This document shows positions 1-10,500 of a stretch of DNA of 64,000 bases, one piece after another. This DNA comes from Podarcis raffonei. Taxonomy: Eukaryota > Chordata > Lepidosauria > Squamata > Lacertidae. Where the stretch lies: NCBI RefSeq assembly GCF_027172205.1, contig NC_070604.1, forward strand, positions 75,181,023 through 75,245,022. The letters are read 5' to 3'. The position numbers and the translations under genes are program-made. Within the stretch, counting starts at the first letter, position 1. The number at the start of each line of letters is the position of its first letter. The notes beneath the pieces were generated by a model that was not told the origin of the DNA, searched no databases, and worked only from the letters and a program-made list of their open reading frames with translations.

Positions 1-182
1 AACCCCAGCAGGCACTTCTGTAATACAAAAGCATGAAAATACATGAACTGTATGTATGGGGAAAGGCCATTGTTTAGTGATAAAGTGTCTGCTTTGCTTG
101 TAGACAGCCCCAGGCTCTATCCCCAGAAAGACCATTAGGTGAGCTTAGACAGTATAGATAGTAATGAGCTAAGAATGTAAGA

Positions 183-345
183 TGAGCCCTATGGGATTAG
201 GCCAGTGGCCCATTTAGTCCAGCATTCTGTTCTCACAGTAGCCAAACATGATTGTGGGAAAGCTGCAAGCAGGACCCAAGGACAAAAACACTCTCCCTTC
301 CTGTGATTCCTAGCAAATGGTGGAAGCTAGATGGATGAAGGGTCT
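183..345 (+). repeat. Old interspersed repeat, unclassified
   Basis: It contains the phrase 'ttaggccagtggcccattta' followed by 'cagcattctgttctcaca', which recurs near 38430 and 47880 and, inverted, near 62940. The family is common in reptile DNA from memory; I cannot assign its class. The rest of 1-403 shows no gene or clear element. Confidence 0.5.
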
Positions 346-403
346 GACTTCATAAGAAGATGGCTTTGCATGCCCCTGTAATCAACATAGGTATACTGCA
401 AAT

Positions 404-773
404 GGATGCGAGTGGCGCTGTGGTCTAAACCACTGAGCCTCTTGGGCTTGCTGATCGGAAGGTCGGCGGTTCAAATCCTCGCGACAGGGTGAGCTCTCAT
501 TGCTCTGTCCCAGCTCCTGCCAACCTAGCAATTCGAAAGCACACCAGTGCAAGTAGATAAATAGGTACCGCTGCATCAGGAAGGTAAACGGTGTTTCCAT
601 GTGCTCTGGCTTTCTTCACAGTGTTCTCTTGTGCCAGAAGCAGTTTAGTCCAGCTGGCCACATGACCCAGAAAGCTGTCTGTGGACAAACGCCAGCTCCC
701 TCAGCCTGAAGGCGAGATGAGCGCCGCAACACCATAGTCTCCTTTGACTGGACTTAACCGTCCAGGGGTCCTT
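404..773 (+). mobile_element. tRNA-derived SINE (squamate ACA_SINE2/Sauria type)
   Basis: Its head has pol III box A-like (TGGCGCTGTGGTC) and box B-like (GGTCGGCGGTTCAAATCC) motifs, followed by the long SINE body and a tail reading 'aggggtccttta'. The direct repeat 'tactgcaaat' flanks it at 394-403 and 774-783, which fits retroposition. It is essentially full length. It lies in the intron just upstream of the first visible exon of gene A. Confidence 0.85.
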
Positions 774-935
774 TACTGCAAATAGAAGTAAAGTGTGTTG
801 CATTGTGACTTTCCCTAAGCAAGCTGGATTTATTTGTTGGATGTATGAATTTATATAAGTAAGTTTGATTAACTTACTTCATCAAACATCCCGTCAGAGT
901 ATCACACACATTGCTTTTCCTTTTTCCCTTTGCAG

Positions 936-1092
936 AACACAGCTGCAGGAGCCAAAAAAATAGCTGAATTCTTTGAACTGAACCTAAGTGACGAAGACTG
1001 TCTTGGTGTTGCAGAAAGGAGCACTTTCAAAGCTATGAAAGGCAATTCCAAATCAACCCATGGAGAATTTGGTGATGTTCTTTTCCGTAAAG
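936..1092 (+). CDS. SULT6B1: Gene A exon 6
   Basis: 157 bases, entering in phase 0 after a T-rich tract and cag, leaving in phase 1 at AAAG|gtaaat. It encodes the IAEFFELN helix, the STFKAMK adenine-contact segment and LFRK. Length and phases equal exon 6 of genes B, C and D. Confidence 0.88.
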
Positions 1093-1718
1093 GTAAATGC
1101 TATAAAGCAACCTATACTCTTCTTCCAGCTTTGGAAAAATCACCCAAGGCTACGAATAAATAGCTTTTATGCATTGCATAAAAAACAAGATTTCAGGGGA
1201 AGCACCCCAAAATTCTTCAGGGGATCTGTATTTTATTTAGAATGCAGAAAAAGAGAGTGAAATGTCTTAAAAAAATGATAATTGAAAAAGTAACAAAATG
1301 GCAGCACCACGAAGGGTAGGAATTGTGTTACTCATCAATTTTAATGTTTGACATTTTATTATGTTTTTATGTGTGCTGGGGGGCACCCAGAGTGGCTGGG
1401 GAGGACCAGCCAGAAGGGCAGGGTAAAAATAATAAAATTACTTATTCACAAAAGTAGTTAATATGCTTTAGTAGTTCCAGTAATGTTTTGGACTTACTAA
1501 CGCTTACCTGCAACTGCAAATATGTGATTTCTGGACCACAAATGGAAAATCATGGTTGCTTGTTATAATTTTATATTTCCTTGTTTTCAGGTGGTGTAAG
1601 TGACTGGAAGACACTTTTCAGTCAAGAAAAGAGTCAGGAAATGGACAGAATATTTAAAGAAAGATTAGCAGGGACCAAGGTGGGATCAATTATAAAATAC
1701 GATGTCTATTGTAAATAA
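936..1718 (+). CDS. SULT6B1: SULT6B1-like sulfotransferase, gene A (last two exons only)
   Basis: This is the 3' end of a cytosolic sulfotransferase gene whose first five exons lie left of the window. Exon 6 (936-1092) and exon 7 (1591-1718) join through a split Gly codon (G|GT) to give 94 residues, ending at TAA 1716-1718. The piece carries the LFRKG-GVSDWK signature, whose RKG binds the 3'-phosphate of PAPS, and the KTLF..E stretch near the usual dimer segment. Its tail (FKERLAGTK...KYDVYCK) is close to what I remember of SULT6B1 proteins in fish and mammals, so A may keep the ancestral type better than B-D. Splice sites are cag|AAC, AAAG|gtaaat and cag|GTGG. No convincing AATAAA follows closely. 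Assignment to SULT6B1 rests on recalled family sequence. Confidence 0.85.
1366..1440 (+). repeat. 3' end of an L2-like LINE
   Basis: 'cacccagagtggctgggga' followed by 'gcagggtaaaaataataaaa' matches the 3'-terminal segment seen in inverse orientation near 25200 and 37250, where it sits next to a trinucleotide tail. It lies in gene A intron 6. Confidence 0.5.
1591..1718 (+). CDS. SULT6B1: Gene A exon 7 (terminal)
   Basis: Starts after ttttcag with the last two bases of a Gly codon, encodes GVSDWKTLFS through KYDVYCK, and ends at TAA. It lacks the one extra residue (Ser or Ile) that B, C and D add before their stops. Confidence 0.88.
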
Positions 1719-2757
1719 TGAAGACTGAAGAACAGATGTAACTACTAGGAGAGGATTCATAAATGATCCTCTGAATTTCAAGGACAGCAAGAAATCCAGG
1801 TTTTTGGAATGAATTCATCAACATTATATCTATATGAAAGGGCAAGAGAAATTATACCAGCTTTTTTGGTGAAAACTTTCAATATATACATGTACTCATC
1901 CTATAATTAATCCTAATCAGATCGATGCCAGATTGTTCTTTCAAAGATATAAACTTTGTAAAATGATATATATTATTTGATTAGTCTTTTGTTAGTGTAG
2001 AAACACACTTTTTCCGTTTCACTAATTTTTCCTCAGGTAGACTAGCCTGGTTATGCATTTTAGATTATTACACTAAACTGTCAAATAGATGTATTATCCA
2101 AAAATGTTTATACTAGGGGTTGTGGCTCTGCTTGTGTTGCTCACCAACCCCACCTACCCACTTGCTAAACTCCCCCCACCTTTTGCCAACCTCCACAAAA
2201 CTAGATTTTGCCAAACACCCCTCCCCCCCTTAGACCACAGCTGAGGAATCTGGTTCTCACCTTCTGGGCTAGCTTTGTGATGTGGGTGGGGCAATCTGCT
2301 TGCCAGTCACATGATGGCATTGCAGTATCACATGATTGACAGGTGAGTTGCCTCTCTCTCACACACACTTGTCAAAATCCCATCATCAGAAGTTGCAAGG
2401 GGGATAGCCTGTAAAGCCTGCCCTGCTCTGATCCTGTGAACCTTTTGCATGGGTCACCCTGGAGATCACAACCCCTAATATTCAAAGAACTACTCCAGGA
2501 TCTTTTGTTTCACTTATTCATTTTATTTAATTAAAAATATTTATATATTGTTTTAGATTTCAAAAAAATCAAAAGCAGTACACAACAGAACATTGCAAAA
2601 GAATGGCAAAAGACAGTAGATCTATCTGAAAACAGTAAAACAGTACTGCATATGCAAGCCAATCCATTAGTTCTGTGTGCAGGCAACATTACTGAGCAGG
2701 GAATGCCTTTTTTTATTCTAAGCCTACAGTGTCTCTTAAACAATCACATTGTGCTTT
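1719..2757. other. Gene A 3' flank, no gene seen
   Basis: Contains the presumed 3' UTR of gene A and AT-rich sequence. An inverted LINE-like 3' end with 'tttatttaattaaaaata' lies near 2520. I see no exon. Confidence 0.5.
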
Positions 2758-3075
2758 TCAGATCATAGTCAGTGGTATGCTCTGCTCTGAGACAGTCCCA
2801 TAATGACCACAGGAGGCTTTGAACTTCTGAGGTGACCCCGAGTCAGTCTTAGCACAGTCTTGGGTTCTTCCAACACGGCACCAGAGACCGCCTCCATCAG
2901 GGAGCTCACTGGGCAGGAGGGTGGGTGATATACCAAAAGCATCTTCAGCCTGTCTCCACGTCACCATGCCAAATGCAAGTCCTTTAGTGTAGCTCCTAGT
3001 GTGAGAACCAGTTCTATGAACTATGACAATGCCTTCTCCTGACCCTCTGGCCTGGATTGGTGTTGCCGAGAGCAT
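2758..3075 (-). other. Unclassified 105-codon open frame, possible processed pseudogene piece
   Basis: The minus strand has an uninterrupted frame with protein-like composition (…GMVTWRQAEDAFGI…). On the same strand, about 50 bases past the stop, come an AATAAA and a short A run (near 2713-2721), as in a processed transcript. I do not recognise the protein, and no flanking repeats are clear. It could be a retrocopy fragment, an unknown element or chance. Confidence 0.25.
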
Positions 3076-3154
3076 CCAGGCAGGCAGAGCTGAATCAGGT
3101 TAATCCCATCCAGCTCCCACCGCTTTACATTGGACATTGTCCAACTATGAAATG

Positions 3155-3244
3155 CATAGCTGTCAACGTTTCCCTTTTTTAAAGGGAAATTCCCTTATTC
3201 CGAATAGGATTCCTCGCAAGAAAAGGGACAAGTTGACAGCTAGG
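3155..3244. mobile_element. Very short (~90 bp) hAT-like MITE, copy 1
   Basis: Terminal inverted repeats CATAGCTGTCAAC and GTTGACAGCTAgG bound a core containing 'aaagggaaattccctta'. The flanking 8-mers atgaaatg (3147-3154) and atggaatg (3245-3252) match at 7 of 8 positions, consistent with a hAT target duplication. Near-identical copies occur at 42374 and 50746. Confidence 0.7.
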
Positions 3245-4031
3245 ATGGAATGTCCTACCACAAGATGTGGTGATGGCAAGAATTCAGTTGGCTTTAAAAG
3301 GACATCAGACAAGTTAATAGAGAACAAGGCTCTTAGTCACAATGGTTACCAGGATCAACACTGGAATCCCATTTGCTGGCGAACAAGAGCAGAAGAAGGC
3401 TGCTGCTGGGCTTCATGGGGGCTTCAGAGGCCATTGTGGGAAACCACATGCCGGACTAGAGAGACAAGAGCTTTCTTATGTTTCATAGGCCCTGGGGCTC
3501 CAAACGTCAAAGGGTAAGGTTTGAATTCCAGGAACACCAAGTTAAAGCATTTAAAGCAAAGCTTTCATGTAAGGGTGTGGTCCCAGAAGTTCATACCCTC
3601 CTAGTGTGTAAAAGTTTAAGCAAACCTAGTCAGACAAATAGATAGTTCTCTGGCCTCACCCTCACTGGGCAGCTTCCAGCATAATTAAAGCATGCTTTTA
3701 TGTAAGGGTCTGGTTACAGCTGTTCATATACTCCTAGTATGCCATAGTTTAAGAAAAACCCAGTGAAGGCAATCAGATAGCTCTGAAACCAGCTTGCTTA
3801 TGGGGTGAAGGTCATCAATTGCCTTATTCCGTGCTACTCTTTGCACTCTCATTGTTTACCCTATTGTAAAATGCTCTCGGGACATATTGTCCCAGTTACC
3901 TGTGCTCACAGCAACACTTTGACCTATGTTTCTACTACCCTGTAAGGGGAGAAAATGGGCAGGTATTACTGTTTCCCAGCAATTGCTATTCTGGGTTACA
4001 GTATGCTACCTTTCTTACTGGATATAATATA

Positions 4032-4243
4032 CAGTGGTACCTTGGTTCTCGAACTTAATCTATTCTGGGAGTCCATTTGACTCTCAAAACCATTTGAAAA
4101 CAAGACACAGCTTCCAATTGGCTGCAGGTGCTTCCAGAACATCCGAAAAACATTCGCAAACCAAAACACTTACTTCTGGGTTTGTGGCATACGGGAGCCG
4201 ATTTGTTCGACAACTAAGCCGTTTGGGAACTAAGGTACCACTG
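4032..4243. mobile_element. Tc1/mariner-type MITE (Tigger-like termini)
   Basis: Ends are CAGTGGTACCTTGGTT and AACTAAGGTACCACTG, flanked by TA at 4030-4031 and 4244-4245. The paralogous spacer at about 19835 reads gtatagcc with no insert, giving an empty site and confirming TA as the target. Confidence 0.8.
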
Positions 4244-4326
4244 TATAGCCATTCATGACTAGTAGCCATACATGAAAGAAAGTGATCTTTCAAGTAACAT
4301 GATCACAGGCCACAAAGACCTTAAAG

Positions 4327-4621
4327 CAGGGGTCGGCAACCTGCAGCCCATGGCCCACAAGCAGCCCACGGGGGTCGTTTAAATGGCCCACGAGCCACCG
4401 CCAAACCGAGCTGCCTGCTTGGTGAGTCCCCACGCGCTGCACTAAACTGGCGCAGCGCAGAGCGGGGACTTGCTTCCGTGGCACCGGAAATCGTATCTGC
4501 ACATGCATAGATGCCAAAAATCACATCTGCGCATTCGCACATGCGCAGACGCAATCCGGCCCACAGAGCAATCTCCGCGGGAGTGAACCAGCCCAGGCAA
4601 GGTAAACTTTGCCAACCCCTG
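4327..4621. mobile_element. hAT MITE (CAGGGGTC family)
   Basis: Begins CAGGGGTCGGCAACC and ends TTTGCCAACCCCTG. Flanks ccttaaag (4319-4326) and ccttaaat (4622-4629) match at 7 of 8. It is absent at the matching point of the B-C spacer. Related copies are at 6746 and 14563. Confidence 0.8.
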
Positions 4622-4767
4622 CCTTAAATGGTCCTAACCCTTTAACTGGGTCCTTATTTATTTATTTATTAAATTTGTATACCACTCTGAAGATCACAGG
4701 GCAATTCGCAACATAAAAATACAAATATACGATAAGGAGCCAGTCTACCTGACAAAGGAGTGGTGTA

Positions 4768-4980
4768 CAGTGGTACCTCGGGTTACAGTCGCTTCAGGTT
4801 ACAGACTCCGCTAACCTAGAAATAGTACCTTGGGTTAAGAACTTTGCTTCAGGATGAGAACAGAAATTGTGCGGCGGCAGGGGGAGGCCCCATTAGCTAA
4901 AGTGGTGTCTCAGGTTAAGAAGTTTCAGGTTAAGAATGGACCTCCAGAACAAATTTATTTTTTAACCCGAGGTACCACTG
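4768..4980. mobile_element. Tc1/mariner-type MITE
   Basis: Perfect 18-base inverted ends, CAGTGGTACCTCGGGTTA and its complement, flanked by TA (4766-4767, 4981-4982). The internal sequence matches copies at 29407 and 48376. The second spacer copy has the empty site 'gtgcataatgatcc'. Confidence 0.85.
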
Positions 4981-5019
4981 TAATATGATCCAACTGCATA
5001 GTTGCAGTAAGTTATCTTG

Positions 5020-5507
5020 TGGCCCTATTTTGGATCAACAGCAAAATCTGGGCTGTTTCTCTTTTGAAAGGCAGAATGACACACAGCAAAACATTGCAAT
5101 AGTATGAATGGGAGGTTTCCAGAGAATGGGTGACTATGACCCAACTATCTCCATCCAGGTATGGTTGCTGAACTTGATAGAAAGAAACTGCAAAGGCCTC
5201 TTGAACCTTCAGTGACAATGCTGGATCAATAACTGACCCCAGACTGTGAACCTGATCCTTTAGAAGGAGCGCAACCTCTATGGAGAACTTGGGTCTAAGA
5301 GTAACCTACTGAAAGCACCTTCGTCTTATCTGGATCAAGTCTATTCACCCTTATCCAGCCCACTGCCATGCCCAAGCATTGCTCCAGCACACCCACAGCC
5401 TCCCCTGCAGCTGATGGAAAACAGAGGGAAAGCCAAGAGTAGACCACATAATGCTGGTACCTCCAGCCACATCTCTAGATGACCTCTCCTGGGAGTTCCC
5501 TGTAGAT
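5020..5507 (-). mobile_element. L2-like LINE reverse-transcriptase fragment
   Basis: The minus strand reads GEAVGVLEQCLGMAVGWI followed by DPDKTKVL, the segment that follows YADD in L2-clade reverse transcriptases. The frame is degraded. At 5508 a hAT end (CAGGGGTGGGGAA) cuts in, at the same base as in the paralogous fragment at 20085-20468. Confidence 0.6.
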
Positions 5508-6312
5508 CAGGGGTGGGGAATCTCAGGCCAAATGTGGCCTTCCATGTGGAATTCCTCTGCAACTGGTATTTCTCCCTTCACATCCCAAATAATCAAAATC
5601 CTAGCATTTATTAATTTCTAGGGTTTCGGGGGGGGGGGTGTCCCCCTAATCTAGAACAGTATAATGGAAGAGGACACTCTCACACACCCCTTAAGTAAAG
5701 TAGGTGCAAACTCTGCTGAAATCTCTTCATCTTCCTGAGAAAGAGGCAGGGGGAGGGGAAACAGCTCCTCTTGCATTATCCAGAAAGCTGAGGGCAGGAT
5801 TCTGCCCAGCATAATGAAAATCAATGGATTGCGTGAGAAGAGTTTAATGAAAGCAGTTTCACCCCCAGTAATGTGCGTGCTTCTGTCCAATTTGGAGTTC
5901 CAGATGTTGAAATCTCAGCTTAGAAGTTAACTTCTTACTCCTCCTTGTGGGTGGAAGCAAGGAAAACTGCCTTCTTCTATTCGCGTGTTTCCAGGAAATG
6001 CACCCCTCCTCCCTCTCCCTCTGGCCAATTTTCTCTCTCAGAAACAAACATTTCTCAATGTCCTGGCTCAGTACAAATTGGCCGCACCTTCGCTAAACAC
6101 TGTGCAGGCTGGAAGAAAAAGGTCAGAGTCCTTTCTTGCGCTCCAAACACCAACTCAGAGTTAATCTGTAACCAGTTCTCTTCTTCAAGGCAGGCACGGC
6201 AACTTATTCTTTAGCACGTGACTAGACGATGGCTCTATAATTATATTTTTTTATTTCATCATTGGCCGAGATTTCAGTCTGCCTGTGCACTAGTCTCCTA
6301 TCCTGCACAATC
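5508..6312. other. Upstream region of gene B
   Basis: It starts with a hAT-like head and has a G run near 5627. No repeat is recognised closer to the gene. The 5' UTR and promoter of gene B should lie in its last 100-200 bases. CTATAATTATATTT at 6235-6248 is the only TATA-like string I see, about 75 bases before the ATG. Confidence 0.4.
6235..6248 (+). promoter_or_regulatory. Possible TATA box of gene B
   Basis: CTATAATTATATTT lies 65-78 bases before the ATG, a distance that would allow a short 5' UTR. An AT-rich stretch could look the same by chance, so this is a weak call. Confidence 0.22.
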
Positions 6313-6508
6313 ATGTCTCAGGAAGGATTGAAGGGAATTATGGAGAAGAAGTTGGAAGAAGCTAGAAAGGCTGCTCCTGAAGACCAGTTGTTTATGCATG
6401 AAGGGGGTTTATATCCTAGCATAGTCTGCTGTCCCGACACAATGAAAATTCTTGACACGTTTGAAGCTCGGAGTGATGATGTGGTATTAGTGGGATACGC
6501 CAAAACTG
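6313..6508 (+). CDS. SULT6B1: Gene B exon 1
   Basis: Encodes residues 1-65 plus the first base of Gly66, ending AAAACTG|gtgagt. It contains the N-terminal helix, [14 protein letters not shown] and the start of the PAPS loop with Ala in place of Pro. Confidence 0.88.
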
Positions 6509-6557
6509 GTGAGTATGCTCATCTTGCAAGAAATACTTGGAGTCTGTGTGTGTGAGA

Positions 6558-6600
<43 letters not shown>

Positions 6601-7538
6601 GCATTTATATTATAATATTAAGGTTCTCATTATAATTAGCACCACATCCTTTTTTTAATCAGCAGAAACTTAGTAGTGAAACATTTAATGAGCTGTCTTG
6701 GTGAAAGTGCCTCAAAAGAAAAAGAAAAAACACTTGTATTTAAGACAGGGGTCAGCAAACTTTTTCAGCAGGGGGCTGGTCCACTGTCCCTCAGACTTTG
6801 TGGGGGGGGCTGGACTATATATTTTTTTCAGGGGGGGGAGAATGAATTCCTATGCCCCACAAATAACCCAGAGATGCATTTTAAATAAAAGGACACATTC
6901 TACTCATGTAAAAACACGCTGATTCATGGACCGTCCACAGGCTGGATTGAGAAGGTGATTGGGCCAGATCTGGCCCCTGGGCCTTAGTTTGCCTACCCAT
7001 GATTTAAGAGAAGGGGTGGGGGGTGGGGAGAAATACAGGGCCTGTAAAATGAGATTTTGCTATTTATGACTTTAAAAACCTCCTACATGTTAAATGATAT
7101 GAATTAATAAGCATGAAAATAAAAATGCCGAGTTCTATAAGCATTACAATGAGATGCAGCACAGGTGTGTGTGTGGGGGGGGCATTATCCATCCCGATCA
7201 TGTCCTTGCATGCATACTGTTGCACCCCAATCTCTGAGCAGTGCGAGATTTCAGGGGTTCCAGGCGCTTACCCAGGGTTCGTGTTTGTTTTGTTTCAGTC
7301 TCAGTCTCAAACCTTTTATTGGCTATAGACAAAATCCCGAAGGGTTCAGTACAATAAAATCATTCTGCCCTGCTCAGCTCCATCACAACTTTACTTCTTG
7401 CAAAGCCCGTGGACCTAGAGAAACAGAGATATACAGGAAAACATAGATCTATAAAGGCAAAATTCAGAGGAACAGTGACAGTGGTGAAATAAAAAAATTA
7501 AGCCCCCAAGGGGGGATTGAAATAAAAAAAATAAGGTG

Positions 7539-7592
<54 letters not shown>

Positions 7593-10500
7593 AATGTTCA
7601 TAAATGTACCAACCAAGCACATACATAGATATGGGGACCACATGTCTGGAGCAGCACAGGAAGACCGCCCTGAAACCATTTTGACTCCCAAACTGACCAA
7701 ATGTTTTCTCTGCAAGGAGAGAGGGGGTGAGGGAACCTTCCCATTGTCTCAGGAAGTAGGTAATCACCATCTCAAAGGAATGGCCAGACTACCAGGAAAG
7801 GCAATCAGATAAGGCATTATCAGATAACCTGGCAGACAGGAAAAACAACATTCAAATTTTTGTTGTAGACCACCTTTTCTGTAATGTATGTATGATGTAT
7901 GGTGGGGTGGTCTTGAGCACCAGGGAAGGCAATTTAAAATGTCTATATAAGGACAGGCACACCTTGGTTCTGGGTCCTCCTCCTTACCTGCGTGTGAGGA
8001 AGGCACTCTGTTGCAACAGTTCAATAAAGATCAGGCTTACTAGCTGCTTTGCTTCTCAATATTCTCTGGTTGGCCTCTGTTATTTTCTCCTACTGATGGA
8101 GAACCTACAACGGACTCTATAAGGGCTCTTGTGTCCCCCATAAGGGAATAAGGGCAGATTTTGTTTATTACAGAGGGGACCCTGATCTGAATTGGGAGAG
8201 GTTAATGGACATCATTCTTAAGTTAGGTCTAGGGGAAAGAACCAGTCAGCCTCATTATCACCCCTGGGGGAAAAAAAAACCCAATGCAAACCACTGCACA
8301 TGTATGGTCTTATCTATGTTGTAAAAGGTAAAGTAAAAGGACCCCTGACAGTTAAGTCAAGTCACATACGACTCTGGGATTGCGGCGCTCATCTCGCTTT
8401 ACAGGCCGAGAAGCCGGCATTTGTCCACAGACAGTTTTTCTGGGTCATGTGGCCAGCATAACTAAGCCGCTTCTAGCGCAATGGAATACCGAAACCAGAG
8501 CAGCGCATGGAAACTCCTTTTACCTTTCTGCTGGAGCAGTACCTATTTGTCTACTTGCACTTTTTGGCGTGCTTGGCAGGAGGTTGGCATGAGGTGGGAC
8601 TGAGCAACGGGAGCTCACCCCACTGCAGGGATTCGAACAGCCGACCTTCCGATCAGCAAGCCCAAGAGGCTCAGTGGTTTAGACCACACTGCCACATGCG
8701 TCCCCATAGCACCACCTGCTATGCTGTATTCGTCTGCAAAACAAAACAACCTACCCCTTTTGGAGTCTCCCTGAACATTCAATTTGATTGTATGCGGGTG
8801 GCACTGTGAGTTAAACCACAGAGCCTAGGGCTTGCAGATCAGAAGGTCAGCGGTTCGAATCCCCGCGACAGAGTGAGCTCCCATTGCTCAGCCCCTGCTC
8901 CTACCAACCTAGAAGTTTGAAAGCACGTCAAAGTGCAAGTAGATAAATAGGTACCACACTGGCGGGAAGGTAAACAGAGTTTCCGTGTGCTGCTCTGGTT
9001 TGCCAGAAGCGGCTTAGTCATGCTGGCCACATGACGCTGAAGCTGTATGCCAGCTCCCTCGGCCAATAAAGTGAGATGAGTGCCGCAACCCCAGAGTCGT
9101 CCGGGACTGGACCTAATGGTCAGGGGTCCCTTTACCTTTACTATTCTTTAACCTATATGCACACCACAACTACATTCAAATTCCATGGTTAGGAATTTCG
9201 TTTCTGAAGATCCTTTGGCTGTGCAATAGTGATGCAAGGCCTATGTTACAGTAGGTATGAGGAGGAGTCTCTTTCTGTGTTTTCTAACAGTCCTTTGGCA
9301 TTCCTTCAGGTACTAACTGGGTTGGTCAGATTTTAAAAGAGTTGGAAGCCGCATCTGGAAAATACGATGAAGAAGAAATGAAGCGGAGGCAGCAGATAGA
9401 GAAAGAATTAAAATTACTGCCATACCTTGAATTTGGAGATCCCGGGAAGTTTGAGGTCAGTATTGGCAAGAATAGTGCATAGCTTGATGCATTTGAATGA
9501 CATGAGAGATACCACATGGTCTTCTCCAACCTCCAGAAATATGCAGTCAGTGTGATGAGTTAGTGCCATTGGGGTGGGTAGAGAGAACACATTGGTGTGG
9601 CTGGCTTCCCAGCTTTGAATTCAGTTTCTCCGTGCCAAAGCTCAACTCAGAACCTCTTCTGGGCATTTGTTTGGATGAGCTTGTAGAAGCCAGAGACAAA
9701 AACAAGTGACTTCAGCTGTGCCTTGTCTGGCTTCCTAATATTTAAGGCTGCAATCCTAACCCGATTTACCAGGGAGTGAACTCCAATGAATTCAATAAGA
9801 CTTACTTCTGCATAGAAATGGTTACATTCAGAGTTATGTGAAGCAGCTCTCAATGTGTCAAACCTGCTGTGGATTATTCCTATAGTACAGTCAAACCACC
9901 TTGCTATTTTTCACACAAAGGAATGTTAACATTTCACTTTTTTTCTAACATGTTACTAAAGAGGTTGAAGAAGTTACCTTCCAGAAGAGTGATAAAAACA
10001 CATCTCATTCCTCAAAAGATTCCAAAATCTATTTTCCAAAAGAAGGCAAAGGTAAGTTCACTGCTTAAAGTTTCCTCAATCCATCCATCCATCCATCCAT
10101 CCATCCATCCATCCATCCATCCAACCATTTAGAAAATTTATATACCACTTTTCATGAAAATTCATCAAATTGGCTTACATACCAAAATATGGCAATGAAC
10201 AAACTCTTATTTCAGATTCTGGTCAGAATAAACTTTAGGTTTGTTTCTTTCATTTTTACAATGGAAAACTGTTTTATTCAAAACTAAGGGCAGAAGTTTT
10301 CAGTCTCTTTGTATAAGAGGGAGGAGAGAGCAGAGAGCCCATGAGTCTAAGGTTTGCTGCAGCTTTAAAAAAATAATGCTAAAGAATACATTAGCATCAT
10401 GCCCAGCCACTGAATGGTTGCATTCTGCATGGCAGAAGTTTATCAGGGTCTCAAGCAGAGGCTTTTGCCATCCTAAGGATGGCTTTCTGCTAAGGAGTCC

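Larger units (their letters stand above)
3290..5507. repeat. Intergenic part of the tandem unit, copy 1 (A-B spacer)
   Basis: It runs parallel to 19190-20468 between genes B and C. Shared landmarks in order are 'gacaagttaatagagaa', 'catttgctggc', 'ttcataggccctgggg', 'aagttcatac', 'tttcccagcaa', 'catgactagtag', 'tttcaagtaac', 'tgatccaactgc' and an L2-like fragment. The shared spacer shows that duplication copied gene plus flank. Three MITEs (4032, 4327, 4768) sit here but are absent from the second copy. Confidence 0.7.

Noticed and set aside
404-490. tRNA gene-like box A and box B
   Set aside because: They belong to the head of a full SINE with target duplications. The same head recurs in six other copies, whole or partial.
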